Source: Mesorhizobium loti
Lineage (GTDB): Bacteria; Pseudomonadota; Alphaproteobacteria; Rhizobiales; Rhizobiaceae
Assembly (NCBI RefSeq): GCF_013170705.1
Contig: NZ_CP033334.1
Location: 5,557,501 to 5,621,500, forward strand
Length of the DNA stretch: 64,000 nt
Reading direction: 5' to 3'
In this document: positions 40,258 to 50,438 of the stretch, one piece after another
Layout: each line of letters begins with the position of its first letter
How positions within the stretch are numbered: position 1 is the first letter of the stretch
Made by a program: the position numbers and the translations under genes
Notes under the pieces: model-generated
What the model saw: the letters and a program-made list of their open reading frames with translations, nothing else
Databases searched by the model: none
What the model was told of the DNA's origin: nothing

Positions 40258-41177
40258 TCCTTTGCTGCGGCGAAGCCCTGATCGACATGCTGCCGCGCAC
40301 CACGACGCAGGGCGAACCTGCCTTTGCTCCCTATGTCGGCGGCGCGGTGTTCAACACGGCGATCGCGCTTGGGCGGCTCGGCGCGTCGGCCGGCTTCTTT
40401 TCGGGCCTGTCGTCGGATCTTTTCGGCGGCCAGTTCAGGGACGCGCTGGGGGCGAGCAAGGTAAGCTCCACCTACGCCCATACCTCGCCCAGGCCGACGA
40501 CGCTGGCCTTCGTGAAGCTCACCAACGGCCAGGCGACCTATACCTTCTACGACGAGAACACCGCCGGACGCCTGCTTACCATCGATGACCTGCCGGCGCT
40601 TGGCAACGAGATCGAGGCCATGCTGTTCGGCGCCATCAGCCTGATCTCGGAGCCCGCCGGCAGTGCCTATGAAGAGTTCATGCGGCGCGAGCATGCGAGC
40701 CGTGTCATGATGCTCGATCCCAACATCCGGCCGAACTTCATCCCGGACAAGGCCAAGCACCTCAGGCGCATCCGGGAGATGATGGCGATGGCCGATATCG
40801 TGAAACTGTCGGACGAAGACCTCAACTGGTTCGGCGAAGCGGGTTCGCACGAAGATGTCGTGCGAAACTGGCTTGAGCGCGGTCCCAAGCTGATCGTCGT
40901 GACCCATGGCAGCGAAGGCGCCGTCGGTTACACCAAGGACCACGCCGTCACCGTGATGCCGGAAAAGGTCGAGGTGGTCGACACGGTCGGTGCGGGCGAC
41001 ACGTTCAACGCCGGCATCCTCGCCTCGCTGCATGAACAGGGCCTGCTGACGAAGGCGTCCATCGGCGGCCTCACGAAAGACGCGATCCGCAAGGCTCTGG
41101 CGCTTGGTGCCAAGGCAGCAGCGGTGACCGTATCACGCGCCGGTGCCAATCCACCGTGGCGGCACGAAATCGCCTGA
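40254..41177 (+). CDS. frcK: fructokinase, PfkB family
   Basis: A 307-residue PfkB-type sugar kinase that would phosphorylate fructose after uptake. The first PfkB signature region is FAPYVGGAVFNTAIALGRLGA and the second is DTVGAGDTFNAGILASL, containing the catalytic Asp and anion-hole GAGD. Its ATG overlaps the preceding TGA. Location in the frc locus supports frcK over ribokinase or KDG kinase. The 3' side is followed by 262 bases without a gene. Confidence 0.88.
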   Translation: MILCCGEALIDMLPRTTTQGEPAFAPYVGGAVFNTAIALGRLGASAGFFSGLSSDLFGGQFRDALGASKVSSTYAHTSPRPTTLAFVKLTNGQATYTFYDENTAGRLLTIDDLPALGNEIEAMLFGAISLISEPAGSAYEEFMRREHASRVMMLDPNIRPNFIPDKAKHLRRIREMMAMADIVKLSDEDLNWFGEAGSHEDVVRNWLERGPKLIVVTHGSEGAVGYTKDHAVTVMPEKVEVVDTVGAGDTFNAGILASLHEQGLLTKASIGGLTKDAIRKALALGAKAAAVTVSRAGANPPWRHEIA

Positions 41178-41439
41178 GCAACGTTCAACATAAGTTGAGC
41201 CAGTCGATCACTTTATGTTTCGCAGGACCGATCCTGAGGGCTATAAGAGCCGGATCGCGCCCGACGAGGCCCGGATTTCCGGCATCTGGCCAGTATCCGC
41301 CGGAAAGCAGTGGTAACAGACCGCGACAGCCGGGCAATCGGCGGCCCCGACTGTGCGCTTTCTCGGCAGGCGCAACTCTGGTACCAGCGGGCCGTTATCT
41401 GGCTAAACCGCCTTGTTAAAAAACGTTTTTGAGGCCGAC

Positions 41440-42582
41440 ATGCAGTTCATTGATCTTGGCGCGCAGCGCGAACGCATCCGCGACCGGCTGAAAGCCGCGA
41501 TCGACCATGTTGTCGAGGACGGCCGCTACATCCTCGGCCCCCAGGTCGCGGAATTCGAGAAGAAGCTCGCCGCCTATGTCGGCACCAAGCATGTCGTGGC
41601 CTGCGCCAACGGCACCGATGCGCTGCTGCTGCCGCTGTTCGCGGCCGGCATTGGCCCGGGCGATGCGGTCTTCGTGCCGAGCTTCACCTTCGCCGCCACC
41701 GCCGAAGTGGTGGCGCTGGCCAAGGCGGAACCCGTCTTCGTCGATGTCGATCCAGCAACCTACAACATCGACATCGCCAGTCTCGAGGCGACGATTGCCA
41801 TGATCAAGAAGGAAGGCCGGCTGAAGCCGAAGGCGATCATCCCGGTCGACCTGTTCGGGCTTGCCGCCGACTACGAGGCCATCATGGCCATTGCCGACCG
41901 CGAAGGACTGTTGGTGATCGAGGACGCCGCCCAGTCGATGGGCGGATCGCATGACGGCAAGATGTGCGGCGCCTTCGGCCATGTCGGCTCGACCAGCTTC
42001 TACCCGGCCAAGCCGCTTGGCTGCTATGGCGACGGCGGCGCGATGTTCACCAACGATGACGCGCTGGCGGACAAGTTGCGTTCCTTCGCCTTCCACGGCA
42101 AGGGCGAGACCCAGTACGACAATGTTCGCGTCGGCATCAATTCGCGGCTCGACACGCTGCAGGCGGCGATCCTCATCGAAAAGCTCGCCATCCTCGAAGA
42201 GGAGATGGTCGCGCGCCAGGTGGTGGCAAATCGCTATGCCGAAGGGCTCGGCGACATCGTCACGGCCGCCCGCAATCTCGATGGCAGCCGTTCCGCCTGG
42301 GCCCAATACGCGATCGAGACGCCCAAGCGCGACGGTCTGAAGGCGCATCTCGGCGAGAAGGGCATTCCGTCCGTCATCTACTACGTCAAGCCGCTGCATG
42401 CCCAGGTCGCCTATCGCGACTACCCGCGCACACCGACCGGCCTTGCCGTTTCGGAGGACCTGCCGAAGCGCATCCTGTGCCTGCCGATGCACCCCTATCT
42501 CAGTGAAGCCGACCAGGACCGGATCATCGAGACGATCCGTAACTATATCGGCTCGAACTCGGCGCAGGCCGCGGCCGAGTAA
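41440..42582 (+). CDS. WbpE-like DegT/DnrJ/EryC1/StrS aminotransferase
   Basis: A 380-residue PLP sugar aminotransferase. FIDLGAQRERIRDRLKAAID and ILGPQVAEFE match the WbpE/FdtB type. CANGTDALLLPL binds cofactor phosphate, IEDAAQSMGG carries the PLP-contacting Asp, and TSFYPAKPLGCYGDGGA holds the Schiff-base lysine (Lys in AKPLG). It would install an amino group on a keto-sugar nucleotide for lipid A or O-antigen. GAGG stands before the ATG at 41440. The oxidase partner (WbpB or GnnA type) is not next to it, so the product (a 3-amino or 4-amino sugar) is undetermined. Confidence 0.85.
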   Translation: MQFIDLGAQRERIRDRLKAAIDHVVEDGRYILGPQVAEFEKKLAAYVGTKHVVACANGTDALLLPLFAAGIGPGDAVFVPSFTFAATAEVVALAKAEPVFVDVDPATYNIDIASLEATIAMIKKEGRLKPKAIIPVDLFGLAADYEAIMAIADREGLLVIEDAAQSMGGSHDGKMCGAFGHVGSTSFYPAKPLGCYGDGGAMFTNDDALADKLRSFAFHGKGETQYDNVRVGINSRLDTLQAAILIEKLAILEEEMVARQVVANRYAEGLGDIVTAARNLDGSRSAWAQYAIETPKRDGLKAHLGEKGIPSVIYYVKPLHAQVAYRDYPRTPTGLAVSEDLPKRILCLPMHPYLSEADQDRIIETIRNYIGSNSAQAAAE

Positions 42583-42661
42583 TCGTCGCAAGCATCAGGT
42601 TCCGACGCGCATCGCTCGCGGTACCGACGGTCGATTACTCGCAGGCCCCCGCTCGGCATAA

Positions 42662-43924
42662 CTATTCGCGCAATGGCGCGATGCCGACCTTGATCCGATC
42701 ATCCGCTCTCGGCCGGATGATCGAATGGCTGTGCAGTATGCAAAGGCTCGCCGTGAAGACCAAAGCTCCCAAAACCCATGACAGCCAGATCCGATGGTCG
42801 ACCGACAACTCGACAACGGCTATGATCAGGCAGCTGCCGGACATGAAATGGGATGGGCCTCTCAGACGACCAATCATCCTCATGATCGCGGCCAGCACCA
42901 AAGCATAAGCGGTGATACCGACTACTCCCAGTTCGTACCACAAATCGAATACGACATTATGCGCGCTTGGGAGATCCGTTAGCGCGTAGTATGTGGGGTT
43001 CACGACAACGCCGACCGCGTTTCTCATAGTGTTCGCGCCATGGCCAAGAATCGGCTTTTCCGCAATATGGGGTGAAATCATCTGCCAGAGATCAAGCCGC
43101 GCGGCAAAGGTTCCAGGGTGGAAAGCCAACAATCCCTTCGTTTCGAGCAAGGTGAACAGCGAGGAGACAACGAACGGCGCAATTAAGGCGAAAACTATAT
43201 ACGCAGCAAAGAAGACGACGAAAGCGCGTTGGCGGAATCTCGCCGGAATGGCGAAAATCACCGCCACGAGGATTATTGCCACATCGACACCTGTCGATTG
43301 ACCGTACAGCAAGGTCAGCACGGCAAAGACAGCAGCAAGCCCCTTCCAAAGCAGCACCGGTTGGGAAAGGAGTATGGCTGCAAAAAACGCTCCGTAGACC
43401 GTAATCTTATGGAGCGTGAAAACATTTCCCACAAATCGTGGATTCTCGGTGCAAAACGCAAAATACAATTCTCGACCCGTCACGGCCAATACGCCGACCA
43501 GCAAGCCTGCCAATGACGCTTTCACCAGCCGGCCACGTTGCGCGTTTGGAAGCGTGAGGATGCACTGAAGCAGCAGGATAGCGGCGATCGAATAGCTGAA
43601 AACGTCTCTCGCCGCCGCGAGAGAGCGAGCCCTGTCGACTGACCACAGAACGCTCAAGCAGACAAAGAAAGACAAGGCACCGAGAGCTAGCGCAAGGGTT
43701 TTTATTCCCTCGTCAAAGCTTGAGCGCGTGGTCCACAGGGAAAGAACTCCGGCGAGAGCGGCGATGAATGCCAAGGCAGTCGGAGACATTTCTATGATGA
43801 CGAATAAGACAGGAGAGACGGTATAAACGCCGACCAATATCCGGAAAACTATTTCATCTTTATTTTTGGTATATACTGGAAATCCGCCGAAGATAACGGC
43901 ACGGCATTTTTTGAAAAAGGACAT
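42662..43924 (-). CDS. O-antigen polymerase/ligase-like membrane protein (Wzy_C type)
   Basis: A 420-residue protein with about ten to twelve hydrophobic helices and the large periplasmic loop of the Wzy_C/WaaL family, including PILGHGANTMRNAVGVV followed by PSAHNVVFDLWYELGVVGI, the His-containing motif near the C terminus. It acts at the inner membrane in joining or polymerising O-polysaccharide. The gene is visibly richer in A and T than its neighbours, which suggests separate ancestry. It converges with the aminotransferase gene. A second protein of this class lies at 48135. Which of the two is the ligase cannot be decided from sequence. Confidence 0.82.
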   Translation of the reverse strand: MSFFKKCRAVIFGGFPVYTKNKDEIVFRILVGVYTVSPVLFVIIEMSPTALAFIAALAGVLSLWTTRSSFDEGIKTLALALGALSFFVCLSVLWSVDRARSLAAARDVFSYSIAAILLLQCILTLPNAQRGRLVKASLAGLLVGVLAVTGRELYFAFCTENPRFVGNVFTLHKITVYGAFFAAILLSQPVLLWKGLAAVFAVLTLLYGQSTGVDVAIILVAVIFAIPARFRQRAFVVFFAAYIVFALIAPFVVSSLFTLLETKGLLAFHPGTFAARLDLWQMISPHIAEKPILGHGANTMRNAVGVVVNPTYYALTDLPSAHNVVFDLWYELGVVGITAYALVLAAIMRMIGRLRGPSHFMSGSCLIIAVVELSVDHRIWLSWVLGALVFTASLCILHSHSIIRPRADDRIKVGIAPLRE

Positions 43925-43961
43925 CGAATTACCGACTCAGCAACTGTCGGCACAGGATAAA

Positions 43962-44819
43962 CTACCGACCGGAATTTTTCACCACGGCGCCCGCAAGCGC
44001 TGTTGCCGGCTCCAGCCTGCCGCTGGCGATGAAATGCGGGTTGGCGAAATCCTCGTCGTCGGCCTGGTCGCGTTTGCCGTAGGCCAAGGGCTTGCCGTCC
44101 AGCGTGCGTGTCATGCCGCCCGCCGCGCGCAGCACTGCGTCGCCCGCCGCCGTGTCCCATTCCATGGTGCGGCCGAAGCGCGGATAGACATCCGCCTCGG
44201 CACTCGCCAGAAGGCAGAATTTCAACGAGGACCCGACCGAGACGATCTCGGCGGCGCCGAGGTCGCGAATGTAGGCTTCGGTTTCCGGCGTGTTGTGGGA
44301 GCGGCTGGCAACCACGGCCAACGGCACTGCTGCCGTTCTCACTGAAATTGGCCGGCGCGCGACGATCTGGTAATCACCATCGACTTCGAGGCTCTCCGCC
44401 CTGCCCGGCAGACCGGAAAAGAAACGGCCGGTGCAAGGGGCGAAAACGACGCCGACTTCCGGCACGCCATGGCGCACAAGCGCGATGTTGACGGTGAAGT
44501 CGGTGCGGCGATTGACGAATTCCTTGGTACCGTCGAGCGGATCGACGAGGAAGAAGGCGTCGCCAAGATCGGGCGGCATGACACCGGCCGCCGCCTCCTC
44601 CTCGGCCACGCAGGGAATCTCGGGAAATGCGCCGCGCAGGCCGGCGAGAATGATCTTCTCGCTTTCGCGATCCGCCTCGGTCACCGGCGAGGAGTCTGAT
44701 TTGCGGTCAACCGCGCAGCCGGCGTGGAACACACGCATGACCTCGCGTCCGGCCGCCAGGGCCAATTGCTCGAAGATATCGAGCATCGACTTGTCGTCAG
44801 ATACCGCCGCCGTTGTCAT
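43962..44819 (-). CDS. cysQ: 3'(2'),5'-bisphosphate nucleotidase CysQ
   Basis: A 285-residue inositol-monophosphatase-fold enzyme that hydrolyses PAP (from PAPS use) to [14 protein letters not shown], the EEE pair in [10 protein letters not shown], and the metal motif [26 protein letters not shown] followed by [12 protein letters not shown] are the diagnostic metal-binding motifs. It overlaps the end of cysNC by 23 bases when started at MTTAAVS; a GTG at 44840 is an alternative. Placement after cysDNC indicates a PAPS-producing operon with by-product removal. Confidence 0.92.
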   Translation of the reverse strand: MTTAAVSDDKSMLDIFEQLALAAGREVMRVFHAGCAVDRKSDSSPVTEADRESEKIILAGLRGAFPEIPCVAEEEAAAGVMPPDLGDAFFLVDPLDGTKEFVNRRTDFTVNIALVRHGVPEVGVVFAPCTGRFFSGLPGRAESLEVDGDYQIVARRPISVRTAAVPLAVVASRSHNTPETEAYIRDLGAAEIVSVGSSLKFCLLASAEADVYPRFGRTMEWDTAAGDAVLRAAGGMTRTLDGKPLAYGKRDQADDEDFANPHFIASGRLEPATALAGAVVKNSGR

Positions 44820-46734
44820 ATTGGTCTTCGGCAATGTCACGCTCGTTCAGCCAGTGTTCCAGGGCATCTACCATCTCTTCAGCCGATCTGCCGAGCGTCT
44901 TTAGATGGATTTCCGGTTTTTCCGGCGCCTCGTAAGGGGAATCGACACCGGTGAAGTTCTTGATCTCGCCGTTCAGCGCCCGGGCATAGAGGCCCTTCGG
45001 ATCGCGCCTGGCGCACTCCTCGAAAGGCGTGTCGACAAACACCTCGATGAACTCGCCATCGGCCATCAGTTCGCGCGCCATGCGCCGTTCGGCGCTGAAC
45101 GGCGAAATGAACGAGACAATGACGATCAGCCCGGCATCGGCCATCAGCTTGGCCACCTCGGCCACGCGGCGGATGTTCTCGACCCGGTCGGCATCGGTGA
45201 AGCCGAGATCGCGGTTGAGACCGTGACGGACATTGTCGCCGTCCAGGATATAGGTGTGCCGGCCGGTGGCGAACAGCTTCTTCTCGAACAGATTGGCGAT
45301 GGTCGACTTGCCGGACCCCGAAAGCCCGGTGAACCAGAACACGGCGGGCCGCTGGTTCTTCATGTCGGCGCGCACGCGCTTGCCGACATCGAGCGACTGC
45401 CAGTGGATGTTTTCGGCACGACGCAGCGAGTGCACGATCATGCCGGCGCCGACGGTGGCGTTCGAGATGCGATCGATCAGGATGAAGGCGCCGGTGGTGC
45501 GGTTCTCGGCGAAGGGATCGAAGGCGATCGGCGCCCGCGTCGAGATGTTGCAGATGCCGACTTCGTTCATTTCAAGCGACTTGGCCGCTTCATGCGCGAA
45601 GTCGTTGACATTGATACGGTATTTCAGGTCGGTGACGGTAGCGCTGGTCTGGTCGGTTTCGGTACGCAGGATGTAGGACCGGCCCGGCAGCAGCGCATGC
45701 TCGTCAAACCAGACGATGTTGGCGGCGAACTGATCGGCAACCTGCGGCCTGGCGGCCGGCGAAACCAGCATGTTGCCTCTGGAGACCTCGACCTCATCGT
45801 CAAGAACGAGCGTGATGGCCTGGCCTGCCACCGCCTGTTTGAGATCGCCGCCATGGGCGACGATGCGTTTGACATGCGAGGACTTGCCGGATTTGGCGAC
45901 CACCACCTCGTCGCCTGGCGCAATGGCGCCGGACGCGATCGTGCCGGCAAAGCCGCGGAAGTCGAGATTGGGGCGGTTGACGTACTGCACCGGAAAACGG
46001 AACGGCTGCTCGACAGCCGCCTCTTCGACCGAAACGGTCTCGAGGTGCTCGATCAGCGTCGGGCCGGCATACCATTGCATGTTGTCAGAGCGGACGCTGA
46101 CATTATCGCCGTAGCGGGCCGACATCGGGATCGGCACGATGGTCTGGAAACCGAGAGCACGCGAGAATTGTCCGTAGTCTTCGACGATCCGGTCGAAAAC
46201 CGCCTGGTCGAAATCGACGAGATCGATCTTGTTGACAGCCAGCACGATGTGGCGGATGCCGAGCAGCGAAGCGATTATCGAATGGCGCCTTGTCTGGCGC
46301 AGCACCCCTTGCCTTGCATCGATCAGCACGATCGCCAGGTCGGCGGTCGAGGCGCCCGTCGCCATGTTTCGGGTATACTGTTCGTGGCCGGGCGTGTCGG
46401 CGACGATGAACTTGCGCTTCGGCGTGGCAAAGAAGCGGTAGGCGACGTCGATGGTGATGCCTTGCTCGCGCTCGGCCTCGAGGCCGTCCACCAGCAGCGC
46501 GAAATCGATGTCGTCGCCAGTGGTGCCGTGCTTGCGCGAATCGCGCTCGAGCGCGGCGAGCTGGTCCTCGAAGATCTGCTTGGTGTCGGACAACAAGCGT
46601 CCGATCAGCGTCGACTTACCGTCATCGACCGAACCGCAGGTCAGGAAGCGCAGCAGCGACTTCTTCTCCTGCGCGGCGAGGTAATCGCGGACGCTATCTG
46701 TGGGAGCAAGGCTTTTTGCCATGATATGACGCAT
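44797..46734 (-). CDS. cysNC: bifunctional sulfate adenylyltransferase subunit 1 / APS kinase CysNC
   Basis: A 645-residue fusion. Residues 25-440 form the EF-Tu-like GTPase Cys[16 protein letters not shown] (G1), [12 protein letters not shown] (G3) and NKIDLVD (G4). Residues 450-645 form APS kinase CysC with [18 protein letters not shown] as P-loop and [20 protein letters not shown] as the APS region. With CysD it makes APS and then PAPS. CysNC fusions (NodQ type) are common in rhizobia and serve cysteine synthesis or sulfation. It starts directly after the cysD stop and overlaps cysQ. Confidence 0.94.
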   Translation of the reverse strand: MRHIMAKSLAPTDSVRDYLAAQEKKSLLRFLTCGSVDDGKSTLIGRLLSDTKQIFEDQLAALERDSRKHGTTGDDIDFALLVDGLEAEREQGITIDVAYRFFATPKRKFIVADTPGHEQYTRNMATGASTADLAIVLIDARQGVLRQTRRHSIIASLLGIRHIVLAVNKIDLVDFDQAVFDRIVEDYGQFSRALGFQTIVPIPMSARYGDNVSVRSDNMQWYAGPTLIEHLETVSVEEAAVEQPFRFPVQYVNRPNLDFRGFAGTIASGAIAPGDEVVVAKSGKSSHVKRIVAHGGDLKQAVAGQAITLVLDDEVEVSRGNMLVSPAARPQVADQFAANIVWFDEHALLPGRSYILRTETDQTSATVTDLKYRINVNDFAHEAAKSLEMNEVGICNISTRAPIAFDPFAENRTTGAFILIDRISNATVGAGMIVHSLRRAENIHWQSLDVGKRVRADMKNQRPAVFWFTGLSGSGKSTIANLFEKKLFATGRHTYILDGDNVRHGLNRDLGFTDADRVENIRRVAEVAKLMADAGLIVIVSFISPFSAERRMARELMADGEFIEVFVDTPFEECARRDPKGLYARALNGEIKNFTGVDSPYEAPEKPEIHLKTLGRSAEEMVDALEHWLNERDIAEDQYDNGGGI

Positions 46735-46736
46735 GG

Positions 46737-47642
46737 TCAGAAATACCCCTCGCGCTTCTTCTTTTCCATCGAGCCTGCCTCATCACGGTCGATCAAGCGA
46801 CCTTGTCGTTCAGAGGTGCGCGCGGTCAGCATCTCGCCAACGATGGCTTCAAGGGTGTCGGCATCGGATTCGATCGCGCCAGTGAGCGGATAGCAGCCCA
46901 AGGTGCGGAACCGGACCAGCCGGTTCTCGACCGTCTCGCCGGGACGCAGTTTCATGCGGTCGTCGTCCTTGAGGATCAGCATGCCGTCGCGTTCCACCAC
47001 CGGCCGTTCCTTGGCGAAATAGAGCGGCACGATCGGGATGTTCTCCTGCAGGATGTACTGCCAGATATCGAGTTCGGTCCAGTTCGACAGCGGGAAGACG
47101 CGGATCGATTCGCCCGATGCGATGCGAGTGTTGAATATCTTCCACATTTCGGGGCGCTGGTTCTTCGGATCCCACACATGCTGGGCATTGCGGAACGAAA
47201 ATATGCGCTCCTTGGCGCGCGACTTCTCCTCGTCGCGGCGGGCGCCGCCAAAGGCGGCATCGAAACCGTATTTGTCGAGCGCCTGGCGCAGCGCCACGGT
47301 TTTCATCACATGGGTATGGGTGTTCGAGCCGTGGTCGAACGGATTGATGTTGTCGCGCACGCCGTCTTCGTTGACATGGACCAGCAGGTCGAATCCGAGT
47401 TTTTGTGCCATCTGATCGCGAAAAGCGATCATTTCGCGGAATTTCCAGGTGGTGTCGACGTGAAGAAATGGAAATGGCGGCTTGGCGGGATAGAACGCCT
47501 TCATCGCCAGATGCATCAGCACGGATGAATCCTTGCCGACCGAATAGAGCATGACCGGCTTGGTGAAGGCGGCCGCAACCTCGCGGAATATGTGGATGGA
47601 CTCGGCTTCAAGCCGCTGCAGATGCGTAAGCGCTATGGTCAT
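46737..47642 (-). CDS. cysD: sulfate adenylyltransferase subunit 2 CysD
   Basis: A 301-residue ATP-sulfurylase small subunit of the PP-loop family. [19 protein letters not shown] is the PP-loop. [22 protein letters not shown] and [17 protein letters not shown] are CysD signatures. It pairs with CysN to activate sulfate. First gene of cysD-cysNC-cysQ, transcribed away from the O-antigen genes at 48135; the promoter must lie in the 490-base gap that follows it. Confidence 0.95.
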   Translation of the reverse strand: MTIALTHLQRLEAESIHIFREVAAAFTKPVMLYSVGKDSSVLMHLAMKAFYPAKPPFPFLHVDTTWKFREMIAFRDQMAQKLGFDLLVHVNEDGVRDNINPFDHGSNTHTHVMKTVALRQALDKYGFDAAFGGARRDEEKSRAKERIFSFRNAQHVWDPKNQRPEMWKIFNTRIASGESIRVFPLSNWTELDIWQYILQENIPIVPLYFAKERPVVERDGMLILKDDDRMKLRPGETVENRLVRFRTLGCYPLTGAIESDADTLEAIVGEMLTARTSERQGRLIDRDEAGSMEKKKREGYF

Positions 47643-48134
47643 GGACTGTGAGCGTTCTCTCGTGCCTTGACAGAAGACCTTGCGTCAAATCATCGAGCGT
47701 TTTGCGCCCGGTTCAAGCTTCGCTTCTGGACAAAGTGTTTTCGTGCGGGCGTTCTAGCAGATCGGCGCACGGCAGAACAATGCAAGACGAGCCAGGCAGC
47801 GGTCAGTTCGAGAATGAATTTTCCATGCTTGCGCCAGAACCCGGAAATTTCTGTTCGCAGGGCCTCCAATCGAGAAAAGGCAGGGAAAATATTGCTCGTG
47901 AGAATGTGACGGCAAACGCTTCCGGAATCCTTTCCCAATCGACGGCCGCCGGTCGCCGATTTTCGGTGACAAGCAGCCCCGCCGCACTATCGAAAAGACA
48001 GTTCAGCCGCTATACAAGCCTCTGGAAGCGGGCAAGATGCATCATGAGGCATGGGCGATTTCGAGGCGAGCACATTCGGTTCCGCTAAACGGGATGTGCC
48101 GCATAAAGCTACTCGAGAATAGCGAGCCCGAAAC
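47643..48134. other. gene-free divergent intergenic region
   Basis: About 490 bases between the divergent cysD and O-antigen-ligase-like genes. Frames here of up to about 145 codons lack homology-like patterns and good ribosome sites, so I call none. It should hold both promoters. I found no clear palindrome. Confidence 0.5.
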
Positions 48135-49466
48135 TTGGACCGGCTTTCGTCTGTAAGACAGCAATTCACGCCTTCGCGGATCAATATCTACTTTTCCATC
48201 GTTTGCTTCTTTTTTCCCCCGGTTCTGGGGTCGGCGGTCAGCTTTGTGTTCAATGGTGGTGGCCTGTGGTCCATCCTGTTGATCGCATTCAGGAAAAGAC
48301 GCTTCAATACCGACCCGGCGATGATGATGCTGACGATCGCGATCTATGCCTATTGCGCGGCCAATCTCGTGGCCTCCATCGTCAACAACGCGATCGCCAG
48401 GGACGCGTCGCACCTGATTCCGCTCGTCACCTTCCTGTTTTTCCCCATCTCCTATTCGACCTGGAGCATTACACGGAAAACAACGCTTGTGCGCATCATC
48501 GTGCTGAGCAGCATGGCGGCCTGCTTTGTGGCGCTGTTTCTGGCGGTCTTCCAGCAGTATTGGCTTGGCAAGCGCGCCGAGGGCGGAGCCGGGAACGCAA
48601 TCGTGTTCGCGGAGGTCCTGTGCCTTGGAGTGATGGTCTGTGTGGCCGGTGCCCTGTCGGGCATCGAGCGAGGCCGGATGGCCCTCGTCTTCGCGGCACT
48701 CGGCGGGACGATCGCCATCATCTACTCCCAAACGCGCATCATCTGGCTGGCACTGCTGATCGCCGGCATCGCCGTTCTGCTGATCAACCAGCAGAAACTG
48801 AGGGGGAGAAATGCCGTGCGCCTGCTGTTGCTGTTGCTGGCAGTCGGCGCCGTGGTCGCTGCTGTCGGCTTCCAGACCATATCCGGGCGGGTCGAGTTTC
48901 TGCGCTCCGACTGGGATGCGCTCGCCACCCATGGCGACCACACGACACCCCTGGGATTGCGGGCCGCTCTATGGGATATCGGCCTCAAGGCGTTTCATGA
49001 GATGCCATTGTTCGGCCATGGAGTCGGTGCCACCCAGACCTTGATAAAGCAGGGCTTCCAGGATCAGTTCGGCATGGACGCCGGCTTCAGTCATTTCCAC
49101 AACGGCTTTCTGACCGCCCTGGTGCAGGCGGGAATACTGGGCGCCGTGGCGCTGGCGGCGATCTTCGTGGTTGCCGCCAGGAATGCCGCCCTGGTGCTGC
49201 GCAACAGCACGGATCCCATCGAGCGGTTCGGCGCTACCATGATCGTCATCCTTCTGATCACCTATCTGACCGCAGGGATGACGGGCATCCTGATCGGCCA
49301 TGACATTCTGGATTCGGTGCTGATGGTGTTCCTGGTGTCGGGAACCTATCTTGCCTCTGGGCGTCAGGCACCGTTGGCAAAGGACCGGGCACTTTCGCCT
49401 GCGACGGAAAAACAAATTCTTCCGCCGACGATGGAAGAGCAGGCGCTTCCATCCGCCATCCAATAG
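48135..49466 (+). CDS. O-antigen ligase/polymerase-like membrane protein
   Basis: A 443-residue multi-helix protein of the Wzy_C/WaaL class. The periplasmic loop contains RAALWDIGLKAFHEMPLFGHGVGATQTL, and the loop HFHNGFLTALVQAGILGAVALA has the conserved His of ligases. The start is the TTG at 48135; no nearby ATG keeps the first helix, so a rare start is likely. The last 35 residues are a polar, Pro/Glu-rich tail (ATEKQILPPTMEEQALPS) outside the usual domain. It precedes the reductase gene by 18 bases and is probably cotranscribed. WaaL or Wzy role undetermined. Confidence 0.8.
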   Translation: MDRLSSVRQQFTPSRINIYFSIVCFFFPPVLGSAVSFVFNGGGLWSILLIAFRKRRFNTDPAMMMLTIAIYAYCAANLVASIVNNAIARDASHLIPLVTFLFFPISYSTWSITRKTTLVRIIVLSSMAACFVALFLAVFQQYWLGKRAEGGAGNAIVFAEVLCLGVMVCVAGALSGIERGRMALVFAALGGTIAIIYSQTRIIWLALLIAGIAVLLINQQKLRGRNAVRLLLLLLAVGAVVAAVGFQTISGRVEFLRSDWDALATHGDHTTPLGLRAALWDIGLKAFHEMPLFGHGVGATQTLIKQGFQDQFGMDAGFSHFHNGFLTALVQAGILGAVALAAIFVVAARNAALVLRNSTDPIERFGATMIVILLITYLTAGMTGILIGHDILDSVLMVFLVSGTYLASGRQAPLAKDRALSPATEKQILPPTMEEQALPSAIQ

Positions 49467-49484
49467 CTGTTCCGGGCAAAGGTC

Positions 49485-50438
49485 ATGAAAGTTCTGGTGA
49501 CGGGCGCGACGGGCTACATCGGCCGTCAGGTGGTTCACCGGCTCCGCGAGGCAGGTGTCGAGCTTCGCCTCGCGTCCCGCCATCCCGAGAGGCTTGGTTC
49601 GGGACATGACGCCATGCGCATGCCCGGTTTCGATGCGCCGACCGCCGCCTTCCTGGCGCTTACCAGGGATGTCACGCATGTCGTCCACTGCGCGGGCCTG
49701 AACAACGATGAACGCAACGCCACCGAAGCCGATTTCCGGGCGGCCAATGCGGAATTGAGCGCGCGGCTGGCACAGGCCGCCGCCGAGCAAGCAAGCGGAC
49801 GCTTCATCCAGCTCTCCTCGATCCGGGCCGTGATCGGCGCGCGCGTCAGCGCAACGATCAACGAAGACACGATCCCCGATCCGCAATGCGCCTATGGGCG
49901 CTCGAAGCGCGAAGCCGAAATCAGGGTGCTGGACGCCTATGCGTCGCATGGCCGTTCCGACGGCACCGTATTGCGGCTGCCTCCAGTCTATGGAAGCGGC
50001 ATGAAGGGAAACCTGGCAACGCTGATGCGCCTGGCCGACACGGCCCTGCCGCTGCCGACCGGTGCCCTGACGGCAACCCGCTCCCTGCTGTCATCGCAAT
50101 CAGCGCCGGGAGCGATATGTCATCTGCTCGGCCGTTCGGGATCGCTACGCCCGATCTACATTGCCAGCGATGTGCCGCCGGTTTCGATCGCTGACATTGT
50201 GGGCGCCTTTCGCAGCGGTTTTGGACGGCCGAGGCGCCTGATGACCGTGCCGGCCGCGCCGTTGCGGGCAGCCGCGATCCTCTTGGGCAAGCGGATATTC
50301 TGGGACAGCATGACCGCGACGCAGATATGCGACCCTGCCCTGCTCGTATCCGAGGGCTGGCTGCCGGAAACCGGCACGCTGGAACGACTGGTCGAGATGA
50401 CGCGGTTCGCAAACGCTCAATCGCCTCCGTTGCGATAG
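49485..50438 (+). CDS. NAD-dependent sugar 4-reductase, WreQ/WbpV-like
   Basis: A 317-residue extended SDR. LVTGATGYIGRQVV is the dinucleotide site; the catalytic Ser is in IQLSSIRAV and the Tyr/Lys pair in AYGRSKREAE. With the 4,6-dehydratase and sugar-phosphate transferase next to it, the best match is a reductase forming UDP-QuiNAc from the 4-keto intermediate, as WreQ does in Rhizobium etli; 4-epimerase activity (FucNAc) is the alternative. Its 3' end overlaps the convergent transferase gene by 22 bases. Confidence 0.75.
   Translation: MKVLVTGATGYIGRQVVHRLREAGVELRLASRHPERLGSGHDAMRMPGFDAPTAAFLALTRDVTHVVHCAGLNNDERNATEADFRAANAELSARLAQAAAEQASGRFIQLSSIRAVIGARVSATINEDTIPDPQCAYGRSKREAEIRVLDAYASHGRSDGTVLRLPPVYGSGMKGNLATLMRLADTALPLPTGALTATRSLLSSQSAPGAICHLLGRSGSLRPIYIASDVPPVSIADIVGAFRSGFGRPRRLMTVPAAPLRAAAILLGKRIFWDSMTATQICDPALLVSEGWLPETGTLERLVEMTRFANAQSPPLR

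Noticed and set aside
44905..46893. Plus-strand open frame of 662 codons
   Set aside because: Antisense to cysNC; no family pattern, and cysNC is complete on the other strand.
47648..48088. Possible 146-residue gene in the cysD upstream gap
   Set aside because: No recognisable pattern, no good ribosome site, and frames of similar length exist on the opposite strand, so it is not supported.
48042..48941. Minus-strand open frame of 299 codons
   Set aside because: Antisense to the O-antigen ligase-like gene; strongly polar, low-complexity shadow product.
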